A stretch of DNA of 64,000 bases from Sphingobacteriales bacterium (GCA_021299635.1 JAJTFA010000003.1:1-64000), one strand, 5' to 3'. Positions 1 to 9,391 are shown, numbered from the stretch's first letter. Numbers and translations: made by a program. Notes: generated by a model not told the origin, from the letters alone.

Positions 1-759
1 TTCAATGCCAACAAAATCTAATCCTGAGTACTTTTTAACATCATTTGATGCTATCTGTGTTTCTGTAAGAGTTGCTACTGACCAAGGGGTTCTCCAAGTG
101 TCAACAGATACATTCGTATAGGAATTGCTGAATAACGAAATTACATTTGAAGCTGGTTTGGTAGGTGCGGGTGCTGCTACGGTTGGTTCCGCTACAACTG
201 TGTTTTTGCTGAACATAACATTGTCAATATACACTACAGAGGTACCTGAAGGCACACTAGCAAAAATAAGCTGTGCAATGTTTGCTTTAGTGGTAAGTCC
301 AATGAAAGCAGAAATTGGTACAGATATATGGTTCCATCCGTTTAGCGTTGGTGTTACTGATAGTTCGTGCTCTTTGTCATCACCACCACCAAATGTACCA
401 TCTGCACCAAAATCGATAAGTTTGAATTTAAATGTAGTAGAATTAGGTGTCCACAAGTCAAATTCGAACGAATCCATTGCAGTAATATTAAGACGGTTTG
501 TGATCATTTCAATTCCAACGTAATCCAATCCTGAATACTTTTTAACATTGTTTCCAACAATAGAAGTATCAGTAAGGGTGGCAGCAGACCAAGGGGTTCT
601 CCAAGTGTCAACAGATACATTTGTATAGGAATTGCTGAATAATGAAATTACATTTGCAGCGGATTTTGTAGGGCTTGAAGCCGCGGAAGTAGGGGTGTTT
701 TGTGAGTATCCTATACTTGTTAAAAGCAAGGATAAGCTAATTGTAAAAATTTTATTCAT
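1..759 (-). CDS. Secreted modular protein with tandem glycan-binding-like modules (C-terminus off left edge)
   Basis: The minus-strand frame is open from the ATG at 757-759 to base 1, giving 253 codons with no stop. It begins with a Sec signal peptide (MNKIFTISLSLLLTSIGYSQ). After a short linker comes a module of about 169 residues starting PTKSAANVISLFSNSYTN and ending in a beta-rich stretch (VVYIDNVMFSK). A second copy then starts with PTKPASNVISLFSNSYTN. The same kind of module, more diverged, forms the C-terminus of the lipoprotein encoded at 10345-11754, which ties this gene to the glucan locus. Such modules are common in secreted Bacteroidota glycosidases and glycan-binding proteins, so a catalytic domain or T9SS sorting domain may lie beyond the edge, but none is visible. 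It is divergent from the regulator at 873. The function is inferred only. Confidence 0.8.
   Translation of the reverse strand, partial: MNKIFTISLSLLLTSIGYSQNTPTSAASSPTKSAANVISLFSNSYTNVSVDTWRTPWSAATLTDTSIVGNNVKKYSGLDYVGIEMITNRLNITAMDSFEFDLWTPNSTTFKFKLIDFGADGTFGGGDDKEHELSVTPTLNGWNHISVPISAFIGLTTKANIAQLIFASVPSGTSVVYIDNVMFSKNTVVAEPTVAAPAPTKPASNVISLFSNSYTNVSVDTWRTPWSVATLTETQIASNDVKKYSGLDFVGIE
80..149. repeat. Direct repeat, copy 2, within the module-repeat gene
   Basis: These 70 bases match 587-656 with two mismatches, at an offset of 507 bp (169 codons). They encode the conserved start of the module. The high nucleotide identity suggests recent duplication or gene conversion. Confidence 0.9.
587..656. 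repeat. Direct repeat, copy 1, within the module-repeat gene
   Basis: This is the partner of the repeat at 80-149. It encodes the N-terminal part of the first module of the left-edge secreted protein. Confidence 0.9.
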
Positions 760-787
760 ATTAAATATAAGTTAATTATGAATGCAA

Positions 788-830
788 TTAAAGTAAAAAT
801 ACTTAAAGTAAAAAATACTATAAGTATTTT
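788..830. promoter_or_regulatory. Candidate operator in the divergent spacer: two direct repeats plus a palindrome
   Basis: The 113-bp spacer between two divergent genes (759 and 873) contains TTAAAGTAAAAATACT at 788-803 and a near-identical copy, TTAAAGTAAAAAATACT, at 803-819. It also contains a perfect inverted repeat, AAAATACT-ATA-AGTATTTT, at 812-830. The adjacent gene encodes a NUDIX-type transcription factor, so autoregulation and control of the divergent gene through this site are plausible. No equally good copy was found upstream of the operon start at 14905; only the core TACTATAA recurs there, in 14906-15100. The regulatory role is inferred. Confidence 0.45.
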
Positions 831-872
831 TTGTTTTTAATTCAGACCCTTGATTTAATTTGCGGTATAAAT

Positions 873-1592
873 ATGAAAAGTTCATACTACATTTCTGAGT
901 ATAAAATGCCTTTGAAGGACTATTTTATATTTGGATTATCCATTGATTGTGTGGTATTTGGATACCACGAAGGCGAAATAAAGGTGCTTCTGGTGCAAAG
1001 AGATGCGGAGCCTTTTAAGGGGCATTGGGCATTAATAGGCGACTTGGTAGATCCTGAACAGAACTTACTGGATGCAGCAAACAACGTACTGGAAAAACTT
1101 ACCGGTCTAAAAAATATCTACATGAAGCAATTTTTTACGTTTGGCAGTGTTGATAGACATCCATTGGGCCGCGTGGTAACTGTGGGCTATTTTTCATTGG
1201 TAAATAGTATTGACCACCACCCTATTGCCTCTTCTTGGGCGAAGTCTGCAGAATGGTTCAACATCAATCACCTACCGGAGCTGGCTTTTGACCATCAAAG
1301 TATTTTAACAAAAGGTATTGAAACACTTAAAAATGACGTCCGACACAAACCAACAGGGTTTGAATTATTGCCTGATAAATTTACACTACTTGAACTGCAA
1401 CTACTATATGAAGCCTTGCTGGGATACAAATTTGACAAATCGAACTTCCGAAAAAAAATACTGGAAATGAACATCTTAAAACCACTTAATGAGGTAAAAG
1501 AAAATGTTTCCCACAGACCTGCCAAACTATTCAGGTTTGATGAAAAACGATACAGAATTTTGGAGCAAAATGGATTTTCATTTGAATTATAA
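873..1592 (+). CDS. NUDIX-domain winged-helix transcriptional regulator (NrtR/AraR type)
   Basis: The product has 239 residues from the ATG at 873. The frame is open back to 831 only through a weak non-ATG start. Residues about 15-140 form a NUDIX fold and about 145-239 a winged helix, with the family-typical FTLLELQLLYEALLG followed by FDKSNFRKKIL. The NUDIX box is degenerate: G56 and E62 are kept, but the RE pair is N70-N71 and the later EE is E74-K75, so hydrolase activity is unlikely and a ligand-sensing role fits. In Bacteroidota this family includes the arabinose regulator AraR and other sugar regulators. The gene lies convergent to the symporter gene and divergent from the module-repeat gene. 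It probably responds to a glucan-derived metabolite, which is inference. Confidence 0.85.
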   Translation: MKSSYYISEYKMPLKDYFIFGLSIDCVVFGYHEGEIKVLLVQRDAEPFKGHWALIGDLVDPEQNLLDAANNVLEKLTGLKNIYMKQFFTFGSVDRHPLGRVVTVGYFSLVNSIDHHPIASSWAKSAEWFNINHLPELAFDHQSILTKGIETLKNDVRHKPTGFELLPDKFTLLELQLLYEALLGYKFDKSNFRKKILEMNILKPLNEVKENVSHRPAKLFRFDEKRYRILEQNGFSFEL

Positions 1593-1702
1593 GCAGTGCT
1601 AACGTATGACTTATTAGTATCGTACAAAGTTATGCGAAGTCGCTACACCGGATCAGACTCATTTTACAGTTAATCACTTACATGATAAATCTAAGCATTT
1701 TA

Positions 1703-3127
1703 TCACCAATTATTCTGTTTTCTGGCATCTAGTTTCTGTCGTATTTCTTTCGCTTTTTTTTCTGTCAAGTCGTAATTCCACATAACCCAAATACCAACTA
1801 AGGTGCCGAAAATGGGCACACCTGAGAAAAATAATCTCAATCCTGTTACAGCTCCATCAGGTTGTGTAGGAGCACCCGCTTTAAAAGCAACTGCCGACAT
1901 GATAACCCCGGTTAACAGTCCCGCTATAGCAAAACCAAATTTTACCATCCACCAATAAATTGCTCCAAAAACACCTTCTCTTCTTTTACCCGACTCCAAC
2001 TCATCCATATCACACACATCAGCTGTCATCGACATCATTAGCGTGAATAAACTTCCTATTCCAAATGAAAAGAAAGGGAGTGCAAACAAAAACACATACG
2101 GTTTACCGGGAATAAACAAAAACCAAAGAAGTACATAACCGAATACTGAAATTCCCTGACAAATTAAAAAAGCCCGCTTTTTCTCTACTTTTTTTGCCAT
2201 CCATGAAACAATAGGAATAACAATAAATGTGGTGGCAAGTGCACCTCCACATCCAAACAATGTAGGCCACACACCTGCTGCTGCTGCATTGCCGTTAAAT
2301 AGGTAATATACTACAATAAAAAAGGTGAATCCCGCAACGGTATTAAATGCATTGAAGATAAAAAATGTAGCAATACAAAGTTTTCTGAATGGCTTATTGG
2401 AAAATGCCTCCCTGAAACTGGATGCTATTTGTTTCATACTTCCTCTTACCGTTTTATAGGTTAAAGGCTGTAATGTTTTATCGAACTGCGTTGATTTACT
2501 TTTTATAAATATTGCAGGAACCATAGCCAGAAGCATAAATACTGAACCTACCCAAATAGCCAACGTTCGGGTTGCAGTATCCGCATTAGGAAACCAGTCC
2601 GGGTCATACATAACAACCCAAAACCACGGGGCTATTATCCAAGCAAACTGCCCTATCCATTGCGATATTACCATAATGCTGGTTCGCTCATGAAAATCAT
2701 CGCTCATTTCATAACCCATTGCAACATACGGTACACTAAAGATGGAAAGACCGATATGAAAGATGAGTGAAAATGTTAGGAAAAAGATAAAGTTGTACAT
2801 CACACTATCATCCCTATAGAGTTGCCACATTATTATAAATGCGATCCCCATAATAATGGAACCTATAAACACATATTTTCTACGTCTGCCCCAAACTGAT
2901 TTTGTATTATCTGAAATGAACCCCATGATAGGGTCAAAAAATGCATCAACAATTCGTGGAACAAAAAACAAAACACCCCACATCCAGGATGGCATTCCTA
3001 AGTTTTCGACCAATACAACCATAAAAATCCCCACAGCCGCAGGAAACATTTGATTCGCCAACATTCCAAGACCAAAGGCAATTTTTTGCCCAAGCGGAAC
3101 ATTATTAGATGTATGTTGAACTGACAT
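1703..3127 (-). CDS. GPH-family sugar:cation symporter (MelB-like MFS)
   Basis: This 474-residue inner-membrane protein has about 12 hydrophobic segments. The GPH loop motif after helix 2 (DAFFDPIMGFISD, then WGRRRKY) is clear, as is the cytoplasmic MDELESGKRREGVFG segment typical of the family. GPH carriers move glycosides and oligosaccharides with H+ or Na+. It is the last gene of the glucan operon, 5 bp after the GH30 gene. It is therefore the likely importer delivering beta-1,3-gluco-oligosaccharides to the cytosolic phosphorylase encoded at 5936-9391. The substrate is inferred from neighbours; the family call is firm. Confidence 0.88.
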   Translation of the reverse strand: MSVQHTSNNVPLGQKIAFGLGMLANQMFPAAVGIFMVVLVENLGMPSWMWGVLFFVPRIVDAFFDPIMGFISDNTKSVWGRRRKYVFIGSIIMGIAFIIMWQLYRDDSVMYNFIFFLTFSLIFHIGLSIFSVPYVAMGYEMSDDFHERTSIMVISQWIGQFAWIIAPWFWVVMYDPDWFPNADTATRTLAIWVGSVFMLLAMVPAIFIKSKSTQFDKTLQPLTYKTVRGSMKQIASSFREAFSNKPFRKLCIATFFIFNAFNTVAGFTFFIVVYYLFNGNAAAAGVWPTLFGCGGALATTFIVIPIVSWMAKKVEKKRAFLICQGISVFGYVLLWFLFIPGKPYVFLFALPFFSFGIGSLFTLMMSMTADVCDMDELESGKRREGVFGAIYWWMVKFGFAIAGLLTGVIMSAVAFKAGAPTQPDGAVTGLRLFFSGVPIFGTLVGIWVMWNYDLTEKKAKEIRQKLDARKQNNW

Positions 3128-3132
3128 ATCTA

Positions 3133-4650
3133 TTATACTTTATATCTTAAAACTATGGTTTGTAATGCGTTGGCGTCAATACTAATCTTATTCTCTTTTC
3201 CATTTAAGCTTATTAATACATTAAATTGCTGATTGGTGGGATTAAACAGGGCTACAACAATACTGCCATCGGTATTTTGAACAGCGGTAGCCACCACCTG
3301 TTTATGATCTATTTCACAACCTATTTTAACAGCACCGGGTCGTATAAACTTACTAAAATGTGCCATTACATAATAGAGTGGTGTAAAGTAAACCTCGTCT
3401 TTTACATGATCAACAATAACAGGTGCTATACACCAGTTTTTAGCCCAATTCGGACCTCCCTGCCTATTAAGCACCATGTTCCAATCAATCCATCCATTTA
3501 CAGCATTATTCAAACAACCTATGATATCTGTTGCATACCTATTTACAGGTGCGTACTTCGGATGCAAATACTTTTCTTTCTCGTTTGCCCAATCCCAGCC
3601 CCAGTCGGTAGCCTCCTTTTCCCAATACCAGCTATCATCTTTCCACCTGGGCATATCGGAATCAATACATCCTTCTGTTTCAATTATATATTTATCGGGT
3701 GCCTTTTGATGCGCATATTGAAGTTCTTGCGCAAAAACCTCAGTAGTACTTTCGTACCAGTGTATTGCAGTACCTGCAAAATAGCCTGATGAATTTACAT
3801 CACAATACATGGCATCTACCCACTCTTTAAGACCTGCCCGGTTTTGGTCGTAACCCAAAATTTTTACCGAACCCCAACCTTCTTTATCTAATGAAGGCCC
3901 CAGATAATGCTGAACGAAATCAGTCATTTCATTTGGCGTAAATAAAGTACTTTCCCAATTATTGCCGTTGCCATGTGGTTCATTAATAACAGTTAAAGCC
4001 CATACAGGAATTCCTACTTTTTTATATGCTGACAAATATCTGCTAAAGTATAAAGCATAAACTTGACGAAATTCGGGTAATAATTTACCTCCAATAAAAC
4101 TTTTATTGTCTTTCATCCACGGTGGCGCGGTCCAGGGAGATGCTATGATTTTAAAGCCATCGGCAGATATTTTCTGTGCTTCCAAAATCATGGGTATCAA
4201 ATCGGCCCGATCGTCATCAATATTAAAATACTTCAAATTCGTGTCATTTGGAACTTTTGCATACGTGTAATTGCTCAGCGAAAAATCGCATGATGCGATA
4301 TGGGTTCTCGTTAATGAATAATTTGCCCCTGCCTGACTAAAATAGGCCTCCATGATTTTCTTTCTGTTTGGCTTACTTAATTGGCTTAGTACATTGGCCG
4401 AAGCTTCTGTAAAAGACCCTCCAAAACCCTCAATGCGTTGAAAGTGAATATTTGGATTTATAAATAAATGAACTGATTTTTCTGCAGATTTAAAGTTACG
4501 AACTAAAGCTAACTTACTACCTTTTGCGGATGTTTCATATACATCCATAGACATGAATTGCGGATCTTGACAACGAGTTAAAAGTGTACAAATCAACACA
4601 AATTGAAGAAGTTGCATAGAATGTATGGTGTATTTTACCAACGGTGTCAT
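3133..4650 (-). CDS. GH30 glycoside hydrolase (glucosylceramidase/beta-1,6-glucanase type), exported
   Basis: The product has 505 residues. A hydrophobic leader ends near Cys27 (LLTRC), an imperfect lipobox, so it is either lipoprotein-anchored or simply exported. GH30 landmarks are the N-terminal HFQRIEGFGGSFTEAS, the acid/base motif TVINEPHG with Glu224, and the nucleophile motif IIETEGC with Glu326. A C-terminal beta domain (VVALFNPTNQQFNV) is also typical. In beta-glucan loci GH30 enzymes usually remove beta-1,6-linked glucose branches, which suits side-branched laminarin. The start abuts the stop of the GH17 gene with no gap, implying translational coupling. The exact linkage specificity is not readable from sequence. 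Confidence 0.9.
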   Translation of the reverse strand: MTPLVKYTIHSMQLLQFVLICTLLTRCQDPQFMSMDVYETSAKGSKLALVRNFKSAEKSVHLFINPNIHFQRIEGFGGSFTEASANVLSQLSKPNRKKIMEAYFSQAGANYSLTRTHIASCDFSLSNYTYAKVPNDTNLKYFNIDDDRADLIPMILEAQKISADGFKIIASPWTAPPWMKDNKSFIGGKLLPEFRQVYALYFSRYLSAYKKVGIPVWALTVINEPHGNGNNWESTLFTPNEMTDFVQHYLGPSLDKEGWGSVKILGYDQNRAGLKEWVDAMYCDVNSSGYFAGTAIHWYESTTEVFAQELQYAHQKAPDKYIIETEGCIDSDMPRWKDDSWYWEKEATDWGWDWANEKEKYLHPKYAPVNRYATDIIGCLNNAVNGWIDWNMVLNRQGGPNWAKNWCIAPVIVDHVKDEVYFTPLYYVMAHFSKFIRPGAVKIGCEIDHKQVVATAVQNTDGSIVVALFNPTNQQFNVLISLNGKENKISIDANALQTIVLRYKV

Positions 4651-5931
4651 TTACTTTAACTCATTTACCGGCCATGCTAGCTCACCCAACACATTTTCTT
4701 TTTTCCCTTGGTATGTTTTTACAACAGTATTCCCATCGCGTTGTAGGCTATTAAATACTCCACGATTAACCATATCCCATAAGGCATATTTTGCCTTACC
4801 ATCTACAGTAAACAAGCCAAAATGATTTTCAGCACCTTCTGCATTCCTTAAATCCTTCCATTTTTCATCAAATGCTTCAAAATAGAAACACGTTATCTTT
4901 TCTTGATTTGTCCACTCACGTATAAATTGATAATACTTGGCTGACTTATATTCATCGCAAGCTCTTGAACCGGTATTGCCGTACAATCCGTTATCATGTG
5001 TTGCCCAGCCGGTTTCTCCAATATGAATGGGCTTATTTATACCAATTGACTTCATGTAGTGTCGAACGCTGTAGTATTGCTGCCTGGCGTAGAATAGCGC
5101 CCTGCGCATCAGGGAATCCGCTTTTTCTTCAGCCGTTAATTCTTTTTCATGTACCCTTACCCCCCAAAAATGAGGGTGGTAATGTGTATCGTGCATGGGA
5201 TATGTATGTATGGAAATAAAATCTACTGATTTATATAATCTATTTAATTCATTCGTATGATAAGAGGAATCACCTCCCCCCCAGGATGCAAAGTTATCTG
5301 ATGATGTAATCCAAATATCTTTGGGCAACAATCCATGCTTTTTTAATTCCTGTAAATGATTCACCCACTTTAAAATAATACCCGGTTGGACATAGTACTG
5401 TGTTGCCCATTTTACCATCGCTTCGTTTCCTACAGATAGCATCTTCACTATATCTGAATAGCTATTTGCCAGCTTTACCGCACGCTGTATCTCTGCATTG
5501 TTGGCTTGTATATTTTCACGATTATGATCTGTTGAATCTTTTGACCAGGCATTTTCACACTCTATCCATGCCCCCAGCATAACATACATCTCAAAATTTA
5601 TATCAGCTTCTTTTAATTCTTGTATTGCCCGCAATACCGTTTCCACTTCAGCATAATATGTATTGTACGTGCGCAGCAGCTTAATGCCCATTGAATTCAG
5701 TATTATCAAGTCCTCCTTTACCTGTTGAATGTCTGGCTGCGAATCACGAGTGAGTGTGCGGTAGCCACCATAGCAAATTGCAGGATAGCTCGTATCGCCA
5801 AGAATGTTTGCTGCCGAATTTATTTTATTTACCGAAGTTAAATTATACTGAGCAGTAGGTGACTGAACGCAGGATGTTAGCATATAACTAACGAAGGAGA
5901 GTAAGCCATATCGAATGCTAAAATTAGGCAT
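4651..5931 (-). CDS. GH17 beta-1,3-glucanase-like lipoprotein
   Basis: The product has 426 residues. A lipoprotein-type signal ends at Cys21 (MLTSC). The TIM-barrel domain carries the GH17 acid/base motif MLSVGNEAMVKWA with Glu170 and the nucleophile motif PIHIGETGWAT with Glu306, matching the family signature around GETGW. GH17 enzymes act on beta-1,3-glucans, and bacterial members include exo- and endo-acting forms and transglycosylases. The gene lies 4 bp after the phosphorylase gene and abuts the GH30 gene, inside the glucan operon. It probably trims beta-1,3-gluco-oligosaccharides in the periplasm or at the cell surface before import. Whether it is exo or endo is unknown. Confidence 0.9.
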   Translation of the reverse strand: MPNFSIRYGLLSFVSYMLTSCVQSPTAQYNLTSVNKINSAANILGDTSYPAICYGGYRTLTRDSQPDIQQVKEDLIILNSMGIKLLRTYNTYYAEVETVLRAIQELKEADINFEMYVMLGAWIECENAWSKDSTDHNRENIQANNAEIQRAVKLANSYSDIVKMLSVGNEAMVKWATQYYVQPGIILKWVNHLQELKKHGLLPKDIWITSSDNFASWGGGDSSYHTNELNRLYKSVDFISIHTYPMHDTHYHPHFWGVRVHEKELTAEEKADSLMRRALFYARQQYYSVRHYMKSIGINKPIHIGETGWATHDNGLYGNTGSRACDEYKSAKYYQFIREWTNQEKITCFYFEAFDEKWKDLRNAEGAENHFGLFTVDGKAKYALWDMVNRGVFNSLQRDGNTVVKTYQGKKENVLGELAWPVNELK

Positions 5932-5935
5932 CCTG

Positions 5936-8900
5936 CTATTTTAATAGAGATTTACTGACGTAAACGGTCATTTTAGTTATTTCACCTGTTCTATTAAACA
6001 CATGGGCACTTATTTCCTTGTCAAGTCGAAGACTATAGATTTTACATAATGTACGATCCTTTTTTTCAACTTCTATTCTGTTTTCATCCGACAAACAGTA
6101 AATGATTGGGATTTGACAGAAAGTAAAACAAAGGTGGCCCGGAGCTACCTCAATTGATTTATGCTCACCGGTTACCGTAATATATTTGTATATCCGATCC
6201 AGAGTTGTAAACTCATCTTTTCGCAGTAAACAAGGATTAAAATATAGAGATCCGTTTGTAACAAACACTCCCAATTCACCAAATCTGCTCAATATATCTT
6301 CTTTTACCTGACCTGTCATACCCGGTTGTTGTACACCTTTTGTAGCTGGCGTATGTGAATAAGGATCGGTAGGAAACGCACCGTACAAAACAGGAGTTTT
6401 ATGTACACCAATACCTGCATTAATCTCGTAATAATGATCAAATAACCTACCTACAACTTCGGGACTTTCATTCCTATCTATTGCTCGTAAACATACCTCT
6501 TGAACGGCCAACTGTAGTTTAGATACCATGTGCCAATATATGCATCCTATACCTTCATACCCATAAAATGTGCCCGAACGTCCTGTGAAGGATTTATGAT
6601 CGAATACGTGTTCAAAAACATTTAGAAGATATTGAGTTTCGGCTTCAATTTCAGATCCGTATGTCTCTACATCCAATTGAGCGATGGCTGAAATTAGGTC
6701 CGAAGCATTTTTAAAATTGCCGCTAAAATGGTAGTCGCCATTTATATCCTTCTCAACAATCGATTTATCGCCAGCATTAAGCAATTTACTTATAAGCTTC
6801 GACTGCTCCACATAGTGCTTAGGTATTTTATTCTTCTGCAAAAAACCCGGAAGCAACCTGTTCGGATAAAGAAGATAACTATACTGGTCGGGCCTGAAAA
6901 GTGCACCTGCTTTCATACTGTCTAATAATTGCACAGATTCATTGGCTGATAAGAAACCGGAACTCAGAACCGCTACCTGACCTTCAAGCATTTCACTTAA
7001 ATAAGAAATAGTAATGCCACCGGTGCTTTCAATGCGCATCAAATTGTAGGCATGATACATGTGATCAGCCCTTTTATTGTTTCTTATAGTATGTTCGATA
7101 TAATCTAAACTAACGCGTACAAATGCTTTAAGCCTTCTATACGAAATAGTTCTTTTTTCACCCCAGAATGAGTGTTTGTATATGTGCTCACGGTAGTCGC
7201 TGGCTGCCTGACCTAATTTATCCAGAATGGCTTTTCTTTGTGTATCAGTTATGCCATTATCCAGCAGTGGTGCATATTCATCAAATGTGGCATGTATCTT
7301 CTTAAAAAATATAATTAGCTCATTCGATAGTTCAATTCGTGCATCGCTTGTTTGTTTAATTAGTTCGGCAAAAAATACCAGAAATCTTCGTAAATAATAG
7401 AGTGTAACCATTGAAACCCCGTTGCCAACTAATGCATTGTTGGCGTCATTCCATTCGGGTCTTTGTGTATTCATCCATATTCCGCCACCCGGAATAAAGT
7501 TAGAAAGTTTGGAGAGAACGGTAGCTAACACTTTTTCGATAAAATTTACAGCATAAATTTTCCCATCCTGAGAAACCAAAAGAGTGGCATCAGTTCCCAT
7601 GTCATCCCGTTTTTTTCGAATGGCAGCATCTAGTTCTTTATCAAATGCAATAGTATCTTTTGCATTATGTAGTATTTCTTCATAGCTTCTTATTTTGTAA
7701 GGAACATTTGCATATACAAATACCTCTTCATCTAACTGTGAACTTAGTTGACCCGGATAATACTTCTCATATAACTCCATTAATTTAAGTAGGTATATGA
7801 TTTGATGATCGCCCCAATAACCGATGTATGACCATGGATTATCGGGCTCAACCGTCTCCCAGTCAAATCCCGACTTGGTAAGACGGTAAGGATTGTATCC
7901 ATCGAAAGTTGTTGCATTTAAAAACTTATGTATCATGCCTCGGCTAAAGGCTGGGAATGAGGTTGCCAAAGCCTCCCAATTTTGGAAAATATCTCTCCAG
8001 TTGCCCTCGTAATCCAGTATTTTTGTGTGATCAACAGTACTTCGTGTGTTTATGGAGAATTTATTCCAAGGTCGGCTTGGATCACCATGTCTTCTACTAA
8101 ATTTGAGCGGCAAGTATTCAATACAAATTCGTTTAAAATTTTTATCATCTACATGCCCGTAGATTTCATCCAATTCAAAAACGGTAAAGGTATCTTCAAG
8201 AGCGTCTAAAAGTTCGCTATATTTTTCGTAAACTGCTTTATTTACGCTAGCAATATGGTTTATTAAATCCCACTTTTCAACTCGGTAATTAAAATCAAAA
8301 ATTCCACCACGCATGCAATTGAACAGTGAATTGGAGAAGTGCCGTGTATCTCGGTAAACATCATCTGATAATTGTACTCCATCTGCTGATGCATTTAGTT
8401 CAATCAAGCGTTTCGATCCAAGTTTTACATCGTCTAATATATCTGAAAGCAGTTGAGTATTGGTTTTAATTTCATGAATAAGCGCTACAATCTCAGTCTG
8501 ACTTTGATTGACATCTGCAATAATGTACCAGCTTTTAATTTCGTCAGTTTTTAAAGTCACTTTTTCATGCACAAAATAGGCTCCTCTCTCCGCTTTCACG
8601 TCTATTTCCTGTATAGGATCAAGCCCTTTTCTAAAAGCATTTAATTGCAAGGATGAAAGTAGGTGTAACGGATTATTCAACCCAATCGACCAAACAATAT
8701 TGGCCTTTAGTGCCTCGCAGGGCTCCGCTTTATCAACTATTATGGCGCTTAATGCAAAGATCCCCACCCCTGAGTCTAAGTCTAATTCATTGCGCTTGTA
8801 AGCATCCACAAGAATGCTAGTCGTATTCTGCAAATCGCTGCCAACGCCATCGGGCATTATATTTTGTAAACCATCCAAAATACAGATATTAATCTCTGTA

Positions 8901-9391
8901 TCACCATTATTCTCTATAGATGATTTGCGAACAAAGCCATACTTAGTGCTTGAATTCCACTCATACCTGAAGACAAGTAATAAGTCGTGATTGACCTCTT
9001 CGAATATAATTTTATTGCCTATGGCATTTTTGTACAAATTTCGGCTAATGCGATATGCTCCTTCATATCGTTCTGAGAACGGTTCCCATACAAATGTTTT
9101 ACCGTACTTAGTGATTTGAAATATAGACTTCGAACCGGTATTATCAAACGAATCGATTATTTTATCTGCTGTGTAATAAGGGAAAAGTGCATAGTCAGCA
9201 TTTCTACGCCCCGCTGTTATACCTCCGTTACTCGAAATGAAAAACCAATGATCAGAATCACTAACAATACTCATGAAAAACGGACGTATTCTATCACTAT
9301 TAGAAATGCAGAAAAAACTTTCTCCTTCTATTGTTATTGTATTAATTTCTACCAAAGTATCTTGCCCTGATTTATTTTGACTTGACTTCAT
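5936..9391 (-). CDS. GH149/GH94-like inverting beta-1,3-glucan phosphorylase, cytosolic
   Basis: This is a 1151-residue protein without a signal peptide. The N-terminal part has a phosphorylase-like opening (GGITAGRRNADYALFPYYTA, residues about 56-75) and a beta-sandwich region. An (alpha/alpha)6-like region follows, with QRPEWNDANNALVGNG around residue 643. Asp649 there occupies the position of the general acid in the DWND motif of GH94 phosphorylases. Length and motif fit GH149 beta-1,3-oligoglucan phosphorylases, which occur in Bacteroidota beside beta-1,3-glucanases. These enzymes split oligosaccharides with phosphate to give alpha-glucose 1-phosphate, saving ATP. Cytosolic placement behind a GPH importer gene supports this. 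The exact family (149, 161 or 94) rests on recalled features, not a search. Confidence 0.68.
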   Translation of the reverse strand: MKSSQNKSGQDTLVEINTITIEGESFFCISNSDRIRPFFMSIVSDSDHWFFISSNGGITAGRRNADYALFPYYTADKIIDSFDNTGSKSIFQITKYGKTFVWEPFSERYEGAYRISRNLYKNAIGNKIIFEEVNHDLLLVFRYEWNSSTKYGFVRKSSIENNGDTEINICILDGLQNIMPDGVGSDLQNTTSILVDAYKRNELDLDSGVGIFALSAIIVDKAEPCEALKANIVWSIGLNNPLHLLSSLQLNAFRKGLDPIQEIDVKAERGAYFVHEKVTLKTDEIKSWYIIADVNQSQTEIVALIHEIKTNTQLLSDILDDVKLGSKRLIELNASADGVQLSDDVYRDTRHFSNSLFNCMRGGIFDFNYRVEKWDLINHIASVNKAVYEKYSELLDALEDTFTVFELDEIYGHVDDKNFKRICIEYLPLKFSRRHGDPSRPWNKFSINTRSTVDHTKILDYEGNWRDIFQNWEALATSFPAFSRGMIHKFLNATTFDGYNPYRLTKSGFDWETVEPDNPWSYIGYWGDHQIIYLLKLMELYEKYYPGQLSSQLDEEVFVYANVPYKIRSYEEILHNAKDTIAFDKELDAAIRKKRDDMGTDATLLVSQDGKIYAVNFIEKVLATVLSKLSNFIPGGGIWMNTQRPEWNDANNALVGNGVSMVTLYYLRRFLVFFAELIKQTSDARIELSNELIIFFKKIHATFDEYAPLLDNGITDTQRKAILDKLGQAASDYREHIYKHSFWGEKRTISYRRLKAFVRVSLDYIEHTIRNNKRADHMYHAYNLMRIESTGGITISYLSEMLEGQVAVLSSGFLSANESVQLLDSMKAGALFRPDQYSYLLYPNRLLPGFLQKNKIPKHYVEQSKLISKLLNAGDKSIVEKDINGDYHFSGNFKNASDLISAIAQLDVETYGSEIEAETQYLLNVFEHVFDHKSFTGRSGTFYGYEGIGCIYWHMVSKLQLAVQEVCLRAIDRNESPEVVGRLFDHYYEINAGIGVHKTPVLYGAFPTDPYSHTPATKGVQQPGMTGQVKEDILSRFGELGVFVTNGSLYFNPCLLRKDEFTTLDRIYKYITVTGEHKSIEVAPGHLCFTFCQIPIIYCLSDENRIEVEKKDRTLCKIYSLRLDKEISAHVFNRTGEITKMTVYVSKSLLK

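Noticed and set aside
855-862. TTAATTTG as a -7 promoter box for the regulator
   Set aside because: Seven of eight bases match TAnnTTTG but it is only 11 bp from the ATG and no -33 TTTG was found at the right spacing.
831-872. Upstream start for the NUDIX regulator
   Set aside because: The extension starts at a non-ATG codon inside the operator-like region and is not family-like; ATG 873 preferred.
1683-1705. TGATAAA/TTTATCA hairpin between the regulator and the symporter gene
   Set aside because: A 7-bp AT-only stem over the symporter stop without a T-run; too weak to call a terminator.
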